Shown here in pieces: positions 1 through 10,065 of a stretch of DNA of 64,000 nucleotides. This DNA is from Oncomelania hupensis. Lineage: Eukaryota; Mollusca; Gastropoda; Littorinimorpha; Pomatiopsidae. The translations under genes and the position numbers were made by a program. Position 1 is the first letter of the stretch; each line of letters opens with the position of its first letter. The stretch spans positions 13,721,425 to 13,785,424 of the forward strand of contig CM072512.1 of the NCBI GenBank assembly GCA_036898135.1. Reading direction: 5' to 3'. The notes under the pieces are model-generated. The model made no database searches and had not been told where the DNA came from. It worked only from the letters and a program-made list of their open reading frames with translations.

Positions 1-240
1 ATTGTAAAATGACCAGCTGGTGGTGTGCTTTCAGTGTTACCAACCACTAGGGTTGTTTCAGCAGATCTTTTATGCAGATCAGGGGTGAGTCCTCTTTTTG
101 GTCCTGATTTGGCTCGTAAGAGTCCGCTGGACCTAAAGCAATAATCATGTAATGTAATGTAGTCCTCTTTCAACCAAGTTGTGTGTCCTGATTTTGTGGT
201 CCTGATTCGGATCTTTGCCGTCCGCTGGACCTTGTAAGCA
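1..240 (+). repeat. Family R retroposon, 3' part, with a younger truncated copy inside
   Basis: This is the 3' end of the ~580 bp family seen complete at 36415-36993, 41883-42464, 46646-47226 and 55803-56382, here in sense orientation. The older copy is interrupted by a second family R fragment at 98-160 that ends in a TAATG-repeat tail. The insert is flanked by the direct repeat AGTCCTCTTT (88-97 and 161-170). A 5'-truncated insert with a tail and a target duplication is the signature of target-primed reverse transcription, so this copy shows which end of the family is 3'. The older copy runs off the left edge of the window. Confidence 0.75.
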
Positions 241-257
241 ACGAATCACTAACTAAC

Positions 258-310
258 TTTCTTCTTCTTCTTCTTCTTCTTCTTCTTCTTCTTCTTCTTC
301 TTCTTCTTCT
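258..310. repeat. (CTT)n microsatellite
   Basis: Uninterrupted CTT array directly after the family R copy. Confidence 0.95.
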
Positions 311-311
311 A

Positions 312-1162
312 TCTATGATTGTTAAAGAGCCGTATTATCGGAACTGCCTGTAAAAATGCATTGTAGCTTGAAAAATCTCACGTGAGAGGAGTTTCTCTGC
401 TGTGTTTTAACAACACTGTTGTAATATTTTGCACAGGAAATGGAAGAGCTGAATTATTTCGCGTAAACCAGGGACAACACTTTTTGTATAAGAAAAAAAA
501 ACCAAAGTAGCAAACCTGTAAAAACACAAAAAACACAGGCATTGTACAACCATATTTTGACACGGCTAGCATTTCTTACATAACAGGATCAATTCAGTTC
601 ATTTCAACACATCTTCCTTACCTCTTACAGGAATTCTGACAGGCTTTAGACATTGCACTGATCAGGGTTTAGTAAGGCTGCATTGTTCAAAGCCTGTTGT
701 TGTTTTAAGTGGGGGGAGTAAGGGAGTGGGCATAATATAACTGTTTTACAAAAAGTTTGGCAACATTTGCGTCTGGAATCGCTCAAGGCGAAATCTTAAA
801 CTTAGTTTTAACAGTTTAAGGAAATTTAAAAAAAGAAATTTCAGGAACTTTGGAGAGTATAATAAATCTCAACTTACCGACATGATACATAGAAATGGCT
901 TTTCTAATGCGCAATAACCTCCTCCAGTCTTTTGAAGCACGGGAATCCATTTTGTTTCCGCGATGAAAAAGAAAATAGGATTTTGAAAATGGTTTTTGAA
1001 TCGTGATGTCTAATTTGCTTTCCGGAGAGATTAAAAAAATGAGTTTTAGAGAAAATGCGGTATGATTTGGCGGAGTTTTTTTTTTTTTAAATTCAATATC
1101 TGTTTGAAACTCGTCTGAGATGACGGGTTATTTGCGTTCTTAGATCATAAATGTCGATTTGT

Positions 1163-1163
<1 letters not shown>
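312..1163. other. AT-rich stretch without recognisable gene
   Basis: Only short stop-bounded frames occur on both strands. The longest, 64 codons at 378-572 on the minus strand, has no recognisable domain. I see no repeat boundary, TIR or LTR here. Confidence 0.6.
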
Positions 1164-1244
<81 letters not shown>

Positions 1245-1250
1245 ATAATG
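1164..1250. repeat. (AAT)n microsatellite
   Basis: Long AAT array with a few trailing GAATAAT variants. Confidence 0.95.
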
Positions 1251-1356
1251 AATAACATTTAGAGGTCACTCCCGGTTTCTATCAAGGAAACAACCGACAC
1301 AAAGTAGCAGCCAACATTTATCTGGTTACTAAAGGATCAGGGGAGATGCGACGATG

Positions 1357-1710
1357 ATGGCAAGAAAGGGAGCAAGAAGAAGGAAGCGGACAAACAAGGT
1401 GGATGGGGAGGTGGCGGTGGGAGAACAGGATCAGCAGAACGAGGAGGTGGGCCTGGCAGCAGTGACAGCAGAGACAGGAGTCAATACTGATGGAGTGGAC
1501 TGCATGAGCTGCTAGTGCCAAGCTACTGTACGTGAGCTGAAACTATTAGTTCAAACCATGCATGAAGAGCTTGCAGCGTTACACTCGACAAGCGAACAGC
1601 AGACGACACGTTTGAGATTACCAGCAGCTCATGCTTCGTACGCGGCTGCAGCGAGGTCTGAACCGTCCACTTTACTCAGTTGTCGACCTGTCCGCGCAGG
1701 CCATATCTAA
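1357..1710 (+). pseudogene. LINE ORF1 N-terminal remnant
   Basis: From the ATG at 1357 the frame reads 117 codons to a TAA at 1708, broken only by one TAG at 1513-1515. The N-terminus is strongly basic (MARKGARRRKR), followed by an acidic/Gln-rich stretch, a leucine-rich segment and an alanine-rich ASYAAAAR. Basic, coiled-coil-prone N-termini are typical of ORF1 proteins of CR1/L2/Jockey-type LINEs. The position, about 500 bp upstream of an esterase-like and then an endonuclease-like segment, supports that. Assignment to ORF1 is inference from context; no signature domain is present in this part. Confidence 0.45.
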
Positions 1711-2032
1711 TCCTACAAAATCCAATGGTGTTGTGTATACCCGCATAGAAAATAAAAAAGAAAGGATTCAACCAAAACAAAAACAAAAACAACCTCCCCC
1801 CTCCCCCCCCCCCCAAAAAAAAAAAAATGACGTCAACAACATCAAGCTGTCAAAAGATGTCATTACACCGACAAATGACTAAGACACAAGACAGGAATTA
1901 AACAAACCTTCGACAACGTGGTTGCAGTCGTGCATGACTTTGTTCTGAACGGAGAGCAGGCAAATCGACTCGGCCAATCTTATGGCTGTCCTCAAAATCC
2001 GAGCGTCGACAACCACATAAGTTCTTGGGGCA

Positions 2033-2458
2033 TTGGAACAACTTACCGAAGATGTCAATAAGCAAGATCTGAAGGCAGTCCTCGTCCATGTGGGTCTAAA
2101 CGATCTGAAGAACGAAGACCCCAAAACTGCCAGCCAAAGGTTTGTGGACACCATCAAGAATGTGGCCTTATTACATCCCCAGGCCAAGATCGTAGTAAGC
2201 AAAGTAGCGGCTTTTAAAGACGAGACTCTTCGATCCAAGAGAGATATTTTCAATGCGTTAAATTTCTCTGAGTTGATGAATAAACCCAACGTTATTTTCG
2301 TCAATCATGACAACATGTCCACATACGTCCTCAGAGACATTCTTCACCCAAACAGAAAGGGTTCCAGTATCCTTGCAGGAAGTATTGGTCGAGTCCTCCA
2401 TAGTCTTTTATGGAATAAACCAAGCCGTATGAGTCTTGCTCGTTTTTTAAAGATGTGA
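2033..2458 (+). pseudogene. SGNH/GDSL-esterase-like part of LINE ORF1
   Basis: The frame carries motifs of an SGNH hydrolase: VLVHVGLNDL (residues ~18-27, block III G-x-N-D) and LRDILHPNRKG (residues ~100-110, block V with D-x-x-H). The N-terminal block with the catalytic serine is not in this frame. A degenerate VVHDFVLNG in another upstream frame may be its remnant, which implies a frameshift. Esterase domains are known in ORF1 of several CR1/L2-clade LINEs, where they are thought to aid RNA binding or membrane contact. An endonuclease frame begins within 4 bp of the stop, as expected for ORF1 followed by ORF2. A host esterase is unlikely given the LINE context. Confidence 0.6.
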
Positions 2459-3093
2459 ATGACGTTTATACAGCTTCTATAAAACTTAAGATCAATAAAG
2501 ATTTGTGTTTAAATATTATATCGGTGTATTATCCGAGAGGACCAAGTAATAATAACTCTGACTGGATTCTGGATATTAATGACACCGAATATTGGATAAT
2601 TAATGGTGATTTTAATTCACATTCACCAATATGGGACAAAGATTGTATACATACAACACGTAGGACATTTGTTGAAACTATTCTAAACTCCAGTCTAAAT
2701 TTGCTAAATGATGGACAAGCCACACGTATACCTGACGTTTCATCTCATCGACCATCAGCTATTGACTTGACGCTTGTTTCATCTACTTTAGCCATTGACT
2801 GCGAGTGGGATATTCAGACCGATCTTCTGGGCAGCGATCATTTGCCCATTGTTACAACTATGAATAACTTTATTGACACTCAAACAGATGTGGATGTCAT
2901 TCCAAAGTACATTTATAAGCATGAAAACTGGGACTTATTTCAAAGTTTGTTAATGTCTTATGATGCAGGATTTGTGTATGATGATGATAGAAATATGTAT
3001 TCACATTTTATTAAACAAATTCATTTAGCTGCTAGTAATTCTATTCCTCAAAAACGATCAGCTAACATAAAAACCCGCAATGGTAATCAATGA
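2455..3093 (+). pseudogene. Jockey/CR1-type LINE endonuclease fragment (ORF2 5' part)
   Basis: About 210 codons of an apurinic-type endonuclease (exonuclease-endonuclease-phosphatase fold). Visible motifs: IINGDFNSHSPIWD (catalytic D and N), RPSAIDLTLVS and LLGSDHLPIVT (the SDH motif). The N-terminal N and E motifs are missing and the frame stops before any reverse transcriptase. GDFN..H..W and SAIDLTLVS are the forms usual in Jockey-clade LINEs. It lies directly after the ORF1 remnant, so 1357-3093 is one 5' portion of a LINE. This is unusual, because LINE copies normally lose the 5' end, so the 3' part was probably lost by deletion. Confidence 0.75.
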
Positions 3094-3126
3094 TGGAATG
3101 AAGTTTGTGAAGCAGCAGTAAGAACC

Positions 3127-3210
3127 AGGGGGAAAACTTTGGTCAATCCGGGATTCGAACTAGGAACCGTTCCTAGTAAGCTGCTCTACTAACTGTGCTA
3201 CCCGTCCCCA
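3127..3210 (-). repeat. tRNA-derived SINE head, partial
   Basis: On the minus strand this reads like the head of the SINE at 24840-25026, with an A-box-like region, then GGTTCGAATCC-like B box and CGGATTG. The tail half is absent. Confidence 0.6.
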
Positions 3211-4146
3211 GTGCGTAACTTGAGGAGTGGTGCATATGCAGGCTAGGCTGGTGATACATGTACAATACCAATGACTGGACTATTGCCAAGCTATGTTTAA
3301 AAGCGGAACTATGCTTACATAGTCTTTAATAGAACACTTAAGTAATGAAATGCTTTTATTTAAGGAAAATATTGCTGGGTGAAGGAGTAGAAATGAGTCA
3401 TTGGTATACACACTGACTCAACCAAAGCTTTTTAGTTTTGAGGTTAGGTCAGCCAGGCTAGATATAAATAGCTTCGCCGATGCTACCTTTCCTTTCACTG
3501 GCAGGGAGGATGCAGGCAAGCTATAAATAGCCCGCAGCCAGCAAAATGTGGAGGCACTAAACAGTGCTGCTCACATAGGCATTGAGCTGGTGTGGGTAAA
3601 AATAGATGTATCGGGCATAATTCAAAACAGGATTTAAGACCCTTTACAATAGCATATATTTTAAAAGAAATAGGGTAAGGGAGAGAGTGAAAGTGAGAGT
3701 GGGAGTGAGATCATCAAAAAGGGTATATTTTAGGGGGTAAGTGGGTAAGTAAAGAGGGTAAGTCGGTCAGTGCCCACATCTTCAATCTCTACCTTGGCTT
3801 GACTACTTTGCAGTTCGACTCAGCAGGCTCTGAATCACAAAACGTTTGTAAAATTATTATAACAGTTGCACAACAGATGTTTCAGACATGGTCACACATG
3901 AAGCACAGTCAAAACATGAATAAGCTTTCGTGTGTTTCACACATGTCTTGTGAGTTGTGCTGCTTGTGTGGCGTCAGCTACCCGGTTAGTCTCAGATACT
4001 ATGTGTGTGAATGCTCTCCTACATGTACTTATTTGTGTATGATGTTTGTATTATTCTTATTCTTATTATTTGTTCCTTTAACTCCCTTTTAAAAGTGCGG
4101 AGCAAATAAGGCATATGGGGAAAATTCTGGTTTATAATGCCTAAAT
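3211..4146. other. No recognisable gene
   Basis: Unique-looking sequence with a GA-rich patch near 3675-3715. A 97-codon frame at 3799-4092 is Cys-rich but resembles no known domain; I do not call it a gene. Confidence 0.5.
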
Positions 4147-4151
4147 GGCAT

Positions 4152-4787
4152 TGTTACGTTGAAACGCGAATGGTAGTACGTCGGAAACGTATACGATAGA
4201 TCTAATCGTTTCGTTTTGCAAAGTATTCAATAATAGAGTTTATTTACCTTTGATTTGAGTTTGCATTGTTGTTAGGAGAGGCTTTGTATAACGTTGATAA
4301 TTTGCGTTAGTCGATATTAGTTGAGAATCTTCTGGATATGCGTGTTTACTCTTGATAGAAATTTCCGGATGGATATCGAAGGTCGTGAATGTTCCCGGAA
4401 GTAGAGAAAATGTGCAATGACGTAAGCCAGTGATGACGATCTTTAGTTCGATTGGTGGCAGTACGTCATTTCTACCATGTACCATATTGTTCCAGAAAAG
4501 AGAGAGGTTATTTAATCGTGAGCCGAGTCGCTGTTGAGAGAGTAAAGTTGTTGATAGTGATTTGGAGAGTTGCTGTGAAAGTTGTTGAGTTGAATTGAGA
4601 ATTGTATGCAGTTGTTGATGTGTGCTGAATAAAAGTGGAAAACTTCATACGTCGACTTTGTGACTTGTACGCTGATTGAGCAGGCTGTGTGAATAAACGA
4701 ATCTGAGTTACACAACTATCAGGAATTCAAGCATCGGGGCTGAATCAGATACTGATAGAAAACACCAACATCAAACAGAGTGTAACA
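4152..4787 (+). repeat. Element 1 5' LTR
   Basis: 636 bp, begins TGTTACG and ends TGTAACA, a 7 bp imperfect terminal inverted repeat. A TATA-like TATTTAATCG lies near 4508 and AATAAA polyadenylation-like signals near 4627 and 4691. Offset to the 3' LTR is exactly 5914 bp. Confidence 0.95.
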
Positions 4788-4790
4788 TTT

Positions 4791-4810
4791 TGGGGGTCAA
4801 GCCGCGATTC
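4791..4810 (+). promoter_or_regulatory. Element 1 primer-binding site
   Basis: Three bases (TTT) after the LTR comes TGGGGGTCAAGCCGCGATTC. Its complement would be a tRNA 3' end with discriminator C followed by CCA, as in tRNA-Pro, but the rest does not fit the tRNA-Pro I know. Primer tRNA unassigned. Confidence 0.65.
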
Positions 4811-5335
4811 ACGCCATAGCCAAGGGTTCAACTGCTACAACTCGAGTCAACGTTACGAGAGGCAGTCATCGAGGGTAGCCGCCAACGAGTTGCGTCGAGA
4901 GGGGCCAACATACTGGGACTACATCACCGATAGATTCGGGTTGACTGCAAGGGCGTGTAGTCGCTGAAGAGTTGCTTCGTGAGCGAACAACAGATCGGGA
5001 CTACGTAGCTGCCGTAAGACTACGTCAAGGGACAGTCTCGGAGCTACATCGCCAGTGTTACAGCGAGCGTCGAGCGGACGTCGCGTCTACTTCAGCACAG
5101 GAGCGTATACATCAACACCAGCGTGGTGCAGCGTCGCATACGACGAGGACAGCGGGGCCTGCGTCAACGAAGGCGACTAGTGACAAGCATCAGCGCTACT
5201 GCAGAAAGCGTGCTGTTCTAGAACAGTCTAGAAAGGTACAGCACAGTCAAGAACTTTCCAGAAAAAAAGAACTCTACAGTCAAGAACTTTCTAGAAAAAG
5301 AACTTTCCAGAAAAGAACTTTCCAGAAGCATCAAG
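4811..5335 (+). other. Element 1 untranslated leader
   Basis: About 525 bp between the primer-binding site and the gag-pol ATG. An open frame across 4972-5343 has no ATG start and no recognisable domain, so I treat it as leader. The last 90 bp contain four imperfect copies of GAACTTTCCAGAAAA or close variants, ending just before the ATG. Confidence 0.6.
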
Positions 5336-8300
5336 ATGGCTGACTTCTGGCAGAAAGGGATTCAACTGAATCTAAAAGGCAAACAGCTGACGGAGTACGT
5401 CAAATCCCAGGAGAGAATACAAGAACGAGAATTAGAAGAGCAGCGTCGCCGTGAAGAAAGAGAATTGGAAGAGAAGCGTCTAGAAAAAGAAATAGAACTA
5501 GAACAGAAGCGTCTAGAAATTGAACAGCAGCGGCAAGAAAAAGAAGAGCAACGACGTCGTGAAGAAAGAGAGGAAAGAGAGGCTGAGCGTCAATACCAGC
5601 TAGAGTTGGCGCGTATCCAGAACAATCAGCATGCGCCACAAGTCACCAACGACCATACGGCTCCAAGATTGCCAGCTTTCGTCGACGGGAAGGACCAGAT
5701 TGACTGTTATCTGGCGAGATTTGAAAGGTTTGCCAAAAGCTCTAACTGGCAACCTCAATACTGGGCGATTCGACTAAGTGCACTTCTGACGGGAGAAGCA
5801 CTCGACGTCTACACCAGATTGTCGGACGATGACGCTAAAGACTACGACGTCTTGAAAGAGGCCCTATTGCAGTGCTACAACTTTACAGAGAAGGGCTACC
5901 GTAAACGCTTCCGTGAATGCCGGCCTAAGTCAGACGAGACGCCAAAGCAGTTTGTGGAGCGCCTGTCGTCATATCTACACAAGTGGGTGGAGTTATCAGG
6001 CGAAACGAAGTCTTACGACAGTCTCCATGACCTGATCGTGAAGGAACAATTTCTCAATGCCTGTCACAAGGACCTAGCGACCCACTTAGAAGAACAAAAG
6101 CTGCAGACGCTTAAAGATGTGACTGAGGCTGCTGAAAGATATCTCATCGCTCATGGGAAAACCCTGGGGCCACCCAGCGCGACGAAACATTTTCAGAAGA
6201 CTGGAAACCATGTGAACCAGATCCAGGGAAGCCAGACGAGCCAGAGACAGACAGACTCCACGCCTCCTCCCAGGGAAGGGCATTCAAGGGGCTGTTTCAC
6301 CTGCAACGCTACAGACCACAGAGCGGCTAACTGTCCTCAAAACAAAAGTAGCGGACAGCGGAGCAGTACGGACAACGCAGCGGCGGGCAACCGGCAGAGG
6401 CGGTTCTCCAATCAACGGCAAACCAGTAGATCTGACCATCAAGTGTGCGGCGGGAGCGTCATTCTTCCGAGTGAGACCGAGCGCACAGCTACCCCTGCGG
6501 ACGTGCAAGAGTGCATGACCGATGGCCAACTTCTCCTTGCCAACGGAAAATCCATCCCCGTCGTCGCCAGCGCAGCTGTGACCGTCCAGAACATGCCTGT
6601 TTCCAAGGGACGCGTCGGAAATCATGAAGTGACTGTTCTAAGAGACTCTGGCTGCAGTGGGGTCATCGTCAGAGAAGACCTAATCGCTAAAGAACAGTTC
6701 ACTGGCGATTCAAAATGGACACTTATGGCCGACAGCAAATGTGTGAGAGCGCCAGTTGCGAAGATTCATGTCAACACCCCTTTCTACATAGGCGAAGTCG
6801 AAGCGGTTTGCCTGAAGAAGCCGCTGTATGATTTGATGATCGGGAATATCGACGGCGCGAGACGACCCGACGACCCCGATCCAGAGTGGAGTCCTGCCTC
6901 AACTCAACACGTCGAAGTTGTGGAGGAGGATCCATTGCCATTTCCCGATGGAGACCTTACAGAGCTGCTACGGGACAATGTGGTTACTCCGGCTCAGCCC
7001 TGCCGACCAGAGATCGTCGGTGCTGTCACTACCAGGGCCCAGGCCAAGAGAGACAAGACGTCTACGCCACTGAAGGTCGCCGACAACTCTAAAGCTGCCA
7101 TCGTGGACAGAGATAAGCTGATTCAGCTCCAGGAAGCTGATAGCACTTTAAACAAGTACAGGAACCGCCAAGACCACGTGACCAAAGGCAGTGGTACGGT
7201 CTATTTTGAGGTGAAGGCCAAGATCCTGTACCGAATCTTCCAGCACCCGAGGGTCAACGGAGGGAAACCACTACGCCAAGTCTTGGTACCGTTACCCATA
7301 AGGCGCCAGGTGATGGAAGTAGCGCATGACTCAATCATGGGAGGTCACCTGGGTATCAAGAAGACGTCAGACAGAATCCAGGCGGTGTTCTACTGGCCAG
7401 GACTTCATGCGGACGTCAGCCGTTTCTGCCGATCATGTGACATTTGCCAGAAGACCATACCTCGAGGAAGGGTCCCGAAAGTGCCTATGCAGAGAATGCC
7501 TCTGATCGACCGACCTTTCAAGAGGGTGGCCTTAGACTTAATCGGCGAAATAAGACCTCCGAGTGAAGAAGGTCATCGGTGGGTACTGACTTTAGTGGAC
7601 TATGCGACTCGGTACCCAGAAGCAGTGCCTCTGAAGAAGATTGACACTGAGACTGTTGCAGAGGCGCTGGTGGACATGTTCAGCAGACTCGGAGTGCCTG
7701 AAGAGATCCTGACAGACCTCGGGACGCAGTTCGTCTCTGACTGCATGAAGGAGGTGAACAGACTGCTGAGCATCCGGCATTTGACTACGACACCCTACCA
7801 TCCGATGTGCAACGGGCTTGTCGAAAAGTTCAATGCTACGCTGAAGTCCACCCTGAAGAAACTGTGCAGCGAGCAGCCCAGACAATGGCATCGCTACATC
7901 AACGCATTACTTTTCGCCTACAGAGAAGTACCGCAGGAGTCCACCGGCTTTTCTCCGTTCGAGCTGCTGTACGGAAGAACCATCCGAGGGCCGATGCACA
8001 TCCTAAAAGAACTGTGGACGAAAGAAGTAGACACCCCAGAGGTGAAGAACAGCTACCAGTACGTGTTTGAGCTACGAGAGAAGCTGGAGCAGACTCTCGA
8101 GATAGCCAGAGAAAACCTGAAGAAGTCCCAAGACTGTGGAAAACACTACTACGATCGTAGGGCTGTGAACAGGAAGTTCAAACCTGGCAACAAAGTGCTG
8201 GTGCTGCTACCTACTGATCACAATAAGTTGCTGATGCAGTGGAAAGGCCCCTACGAAGTGGAGACCGTGGTGGGGATCAACGACTACAAGGTGAAGGTCG

Positions 8301-9856
8301 GCCAGCATTCCAAGATATACCACGCCAACCTCCTCAAGCTGTACGTGGAAAGGCCATCAGAGACTGTGCATGTGGCAACAGCAGCTGAGATCGACAACAG
8401 CTTTGATAGCGAGGAACTGTTGGAACTTGGAGACTTCCACAGCAAAGAAGGCATCGATGATGTTAAGCTAGGACCAAGCTTGACGGAAGGTCAAAAGATG
8501 GAGCTCAAGGATCTTATGGGCGAGTTTCCCCACAACTTCAGCGATGTCCCTGGCTCTACAACTTTGGTCGAACACGAAGTCCACCTCACTTCGAATATCC
8601 CTGTTCGATCCAAGCCCTTCCCGATCCCCTTCAAGGCCCGTGAATCCTTGAAGAAAGACATCGATGAGATGCTGAAGATGGGCATCATCAGGGAGTCCAG
8701 TTCCCCCTACGCGTCCCCTGTCGTGGTCGTGAAGAAGAAGGACGGTAGCAACAGAGTATGCATCGACTACAGGAAGGTTAATAAGATCACCGTCTTCGAC
8801 CCTGAGCCGATGCCTACCGCAGCAGACCTCTTCCGCCAACTATCGGGGAGTAGAATCTTCTCAAAGATTGACCTCAGCAAGGGTTATTGGCAAGTCCCCG
8901 TGCGTCAACAGGACATACCAAAGACTGCTTTCATAACTCCTGATGGGACGTACGAGTGCCTAAGGATGCCCTTTGGCATGGTCAACAGCGGAGCTACCCT
9001 GAAGAGAGGAATGAGGAAGATGCTCAAAGGGATGGACAACGTCGTGTGTTACTGGGACGACCTGCTAGTCCACACCCGCACCTGGGAAGAGCATCTGCAG
9101 ACCTTGAGGGAGCTGTTTCACCGTCTCACAGAAGCCAACCTGACTGTGAGACCCAGTAAGTGCATTCTGGGGACTGACAACGTAGACTTTATCGGCCATT
9201 CGCTGAAAGAAGGACAAAAGGGGCTTCTACTAGAAAACGTCACCAAGATTCTGAACGCTCCACGTCCCCAAACCAAGAAGCAGGTGCGATCTTTCCTGGG
9301 GTTGGCTGGATACTACAGGGAGTTTGTACCAAACTACTCCGCCATCACAGCACCCTTGTCGGACCTGGTGCGGAAAGGCTGTCCAAACCAAGTGCAGTGG
9401 GGACCGTCTCAGGAGAAGGCATACCAGACTGTGCGCGACCTCCTTTCGAAGGATCCGGTGCTACGACTGCCTGACACTTCCAAGGAATTCGTCTTAAGAA
9501 CAGACGCAGCGGACGAAGGCATCGGCGCCATACTGATGCAGGAACACGAAGGGAAACTATTTCCGGTCAGTTACGCCAGCAAGAAGCTGTCCAGGGCTGA
9601 GAAAAATTACTCGACCATGGAGAAAGAGTGCCTTGCCATCATATGGGGAATCCGGAAGTTCGAACTGTACCTTCAAGGAGTGAAGTTCGTGCTACAGACT
9701 GATCACAAGCCGCTAACTTACTTGAACTCTGCCAAGTTTGTGAACAGTCGGATCATGAGATGGGCTATGTACTTGCAGAACTTTAACATGCGAGTAGAAT
9801 CTATCAAAGGATCGGACAATGTTGGTGCGGACTTCCTCAGCAGAGTGTGTGAGTAA
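5336..9856 (+). CDS. gag-pol: Gag-Pol polyprotein of Gmr1-like element 1
   Basis: A single 1506-codon frame encodes all retrotransposition functions. Residues ~20-95 are a highly charged coiled coil. Residues ~110-275 are a Retrotrans_gag capsid region whose C-terminal half (ETPKQFVERL ... VKEQFLNACHKDLATHLEEQ) resembles the vertebrate SCAN domain. A CCHC knuckle starts at residue 320 (CFTCNATDHRAANC). The protease has RDSG with D437. The integrase has an HHCC finger (664-706), catalytic D734, D794, E830 (D-x59-D-x35-E) and a GPY/F module (~969). RT follows, with active site YWDD at 1239-1242 instead of the usual YxDD forms with L, I, V or M. RNase H has D1390, MEKEC and TDHKPL, and the frame ends ADFLSRVCE. 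The ATG sits in AAGATGG and no frameshift separates gag from pol. All catalytic residues seem present, so the protein is probably functional. Confidence 0.95.
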   Translation: MADFWQKGIQLNLKGKQLTEYVKSQERIQERELEEQRRREERELEEKRLEKEIELEQKRLEIEQQRQEKEEQRRREEREEREAERQYQLELARIQNNQHAPQVTNDHTAPRLPAFVDGKDQIDCYLARFERFAKSSNWQPQYWAIRLSALLTGEALDVYTRLSDDDAKDYDVLKEALLQCYNFTEKGYRKRFRECRPKSDETPKQFVERLSSYLHKWVELSGETKSYDSLHDLIVKEQFLNACHKDLATHLEEQKLQTLKDVTEAAERYLIAHGKTLGPPSATKHFQKTGNHVNQIQGSQTSQRQTDSTPPPREGHSRGCFTCNATDHRAANCPQNKSSGQRSSTDNAAAGNRQRRFSNQRQTSRSDHQVCGGSVILPSETERTATPADVQECMTDGQLLLANGKSIPVVASAAVTVQNMPVSKGRVGNHEVTVLRDSGCSGVIVREDLIAKEQFTGDSKWTLMADSKCVRAPVAKIHVNTPFYIGEVEAVCLKKPLYDLMIGNIDGARRPDDPDPEWSPASTQHVEVVEEDPLPFPDGDLTELLRDNVVTPAQPCRPEIVGAVTTRAQAKRDKTSTPLKVADNSKAAIVDRDKLIQLQEADSTLNKYRNRQDHVTKGSGTVYFEVKAKILYRIFQHPRVNGGKPLRQVLVPLPIRRQVMEVAHDSIMGGHLGIKKTSDRIQAVFYWPGLHADVSRFCRSCDICQKTIPRGRVPKVPMQRMPLIDRPFKRVALDLIGEIRPPSEEGHRWVLTLVDYATRYPEAVPLKKIDTETVAEALVDMFSRLGVPEEILTDLGTQFVSDCMKEVNRLLSIRHLTTTPYHPMCNGLVEKFNATLKSTLKKLCSEQPRQWHRYINALLFAYREVPQESTGFSPFELLYGRTIRGPMHILKELWTKEVDTPEVKNSYQYVFELREKLEQTLEIARENLKKSQDCGKHYYDRRAVNRKFKPGNKVLVLLPTDHNKLLMQWKGPYEVETVVGINDYKVKVGQHSKIYHANLLKLYVERPSETVHVATAAEIDNSFDSEELLELGDFHSKEGIDDVKLGPSLTEGQKMELKDLMGEFPHNFSDVPGSTTLVEHEVHLTSNIPVRSKPFPIPFKARESLKKDIDEMLKMGIIRESSSPYASPVVVVKKKDGSNRVCIDYRKVNKITVFDPEPMPTAADLFRQLSGSRIFSKIDLSKGYWQVPVRQQDIPKTAFITPDGTYECLRMPFGMVNSGATLKRGMRKMLKGMDNVVCYWDDLLVHTRTWEEHLQTLRELFHRLTEANLTVRPSKCILGTDNVDFIGHSLKEGQKGLLLENVTKILNAPRPQTKKQVRSFLGLAGYYREFVPNYSAITAPLSDLVRKGCPNQVQWGPSQEKAYQTVRDLLSKDPVLRLPDTSKEFVLRTDAADEGIGAILMQEHEGKLFPVSYASKKLSRAEKNYSTMEKECLAIIWGIRKFELYLQGVKFVLQTDHKPLTYLNSAKFVNSRIMRWAMYLQNFNMRVESIKGSDNVGADFLSRVCE

Positions 9857-10051
9857 AGAACATTGACTGTGTGGATGAACTGTGAACATTGACAATATCC
9901 AGACGGATTTGAAGATGAAAATCATTGACTCTGTGTGAATGAACTGAGAACGTTGATAGTGTTCAGAGAGTCTGAAATAAGTTTTAATTCTGAACTTTGT
10001 TTGTGCATTACGTTTCAACGTTGTTGAAAGAAATTAGGTAAATTTCTTCTT

Positions 10052-10062
10052 GAGTGGGGGGG
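10052..10062 (+). promoter_or_regulatory. Element 1 polypurine tract
   Basis: GAGTGGGGGGG followed by TTA and the 3' LTR; the expected plus-strand primer. Confidence 0.8.
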
Positions 10063-10065
10063 TTA

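Noticed and set aside
3799..4092. Cys-rich 97-codon frame just before element 1
   Set aside because: No signal peptide or domain that I can defend; typical random frame.
4972..5343. Possible separate 123-codon gene before gag in element 1
   Set aside because: No ATG start, different frame from gag-pol, composition explained by short leader repeats.
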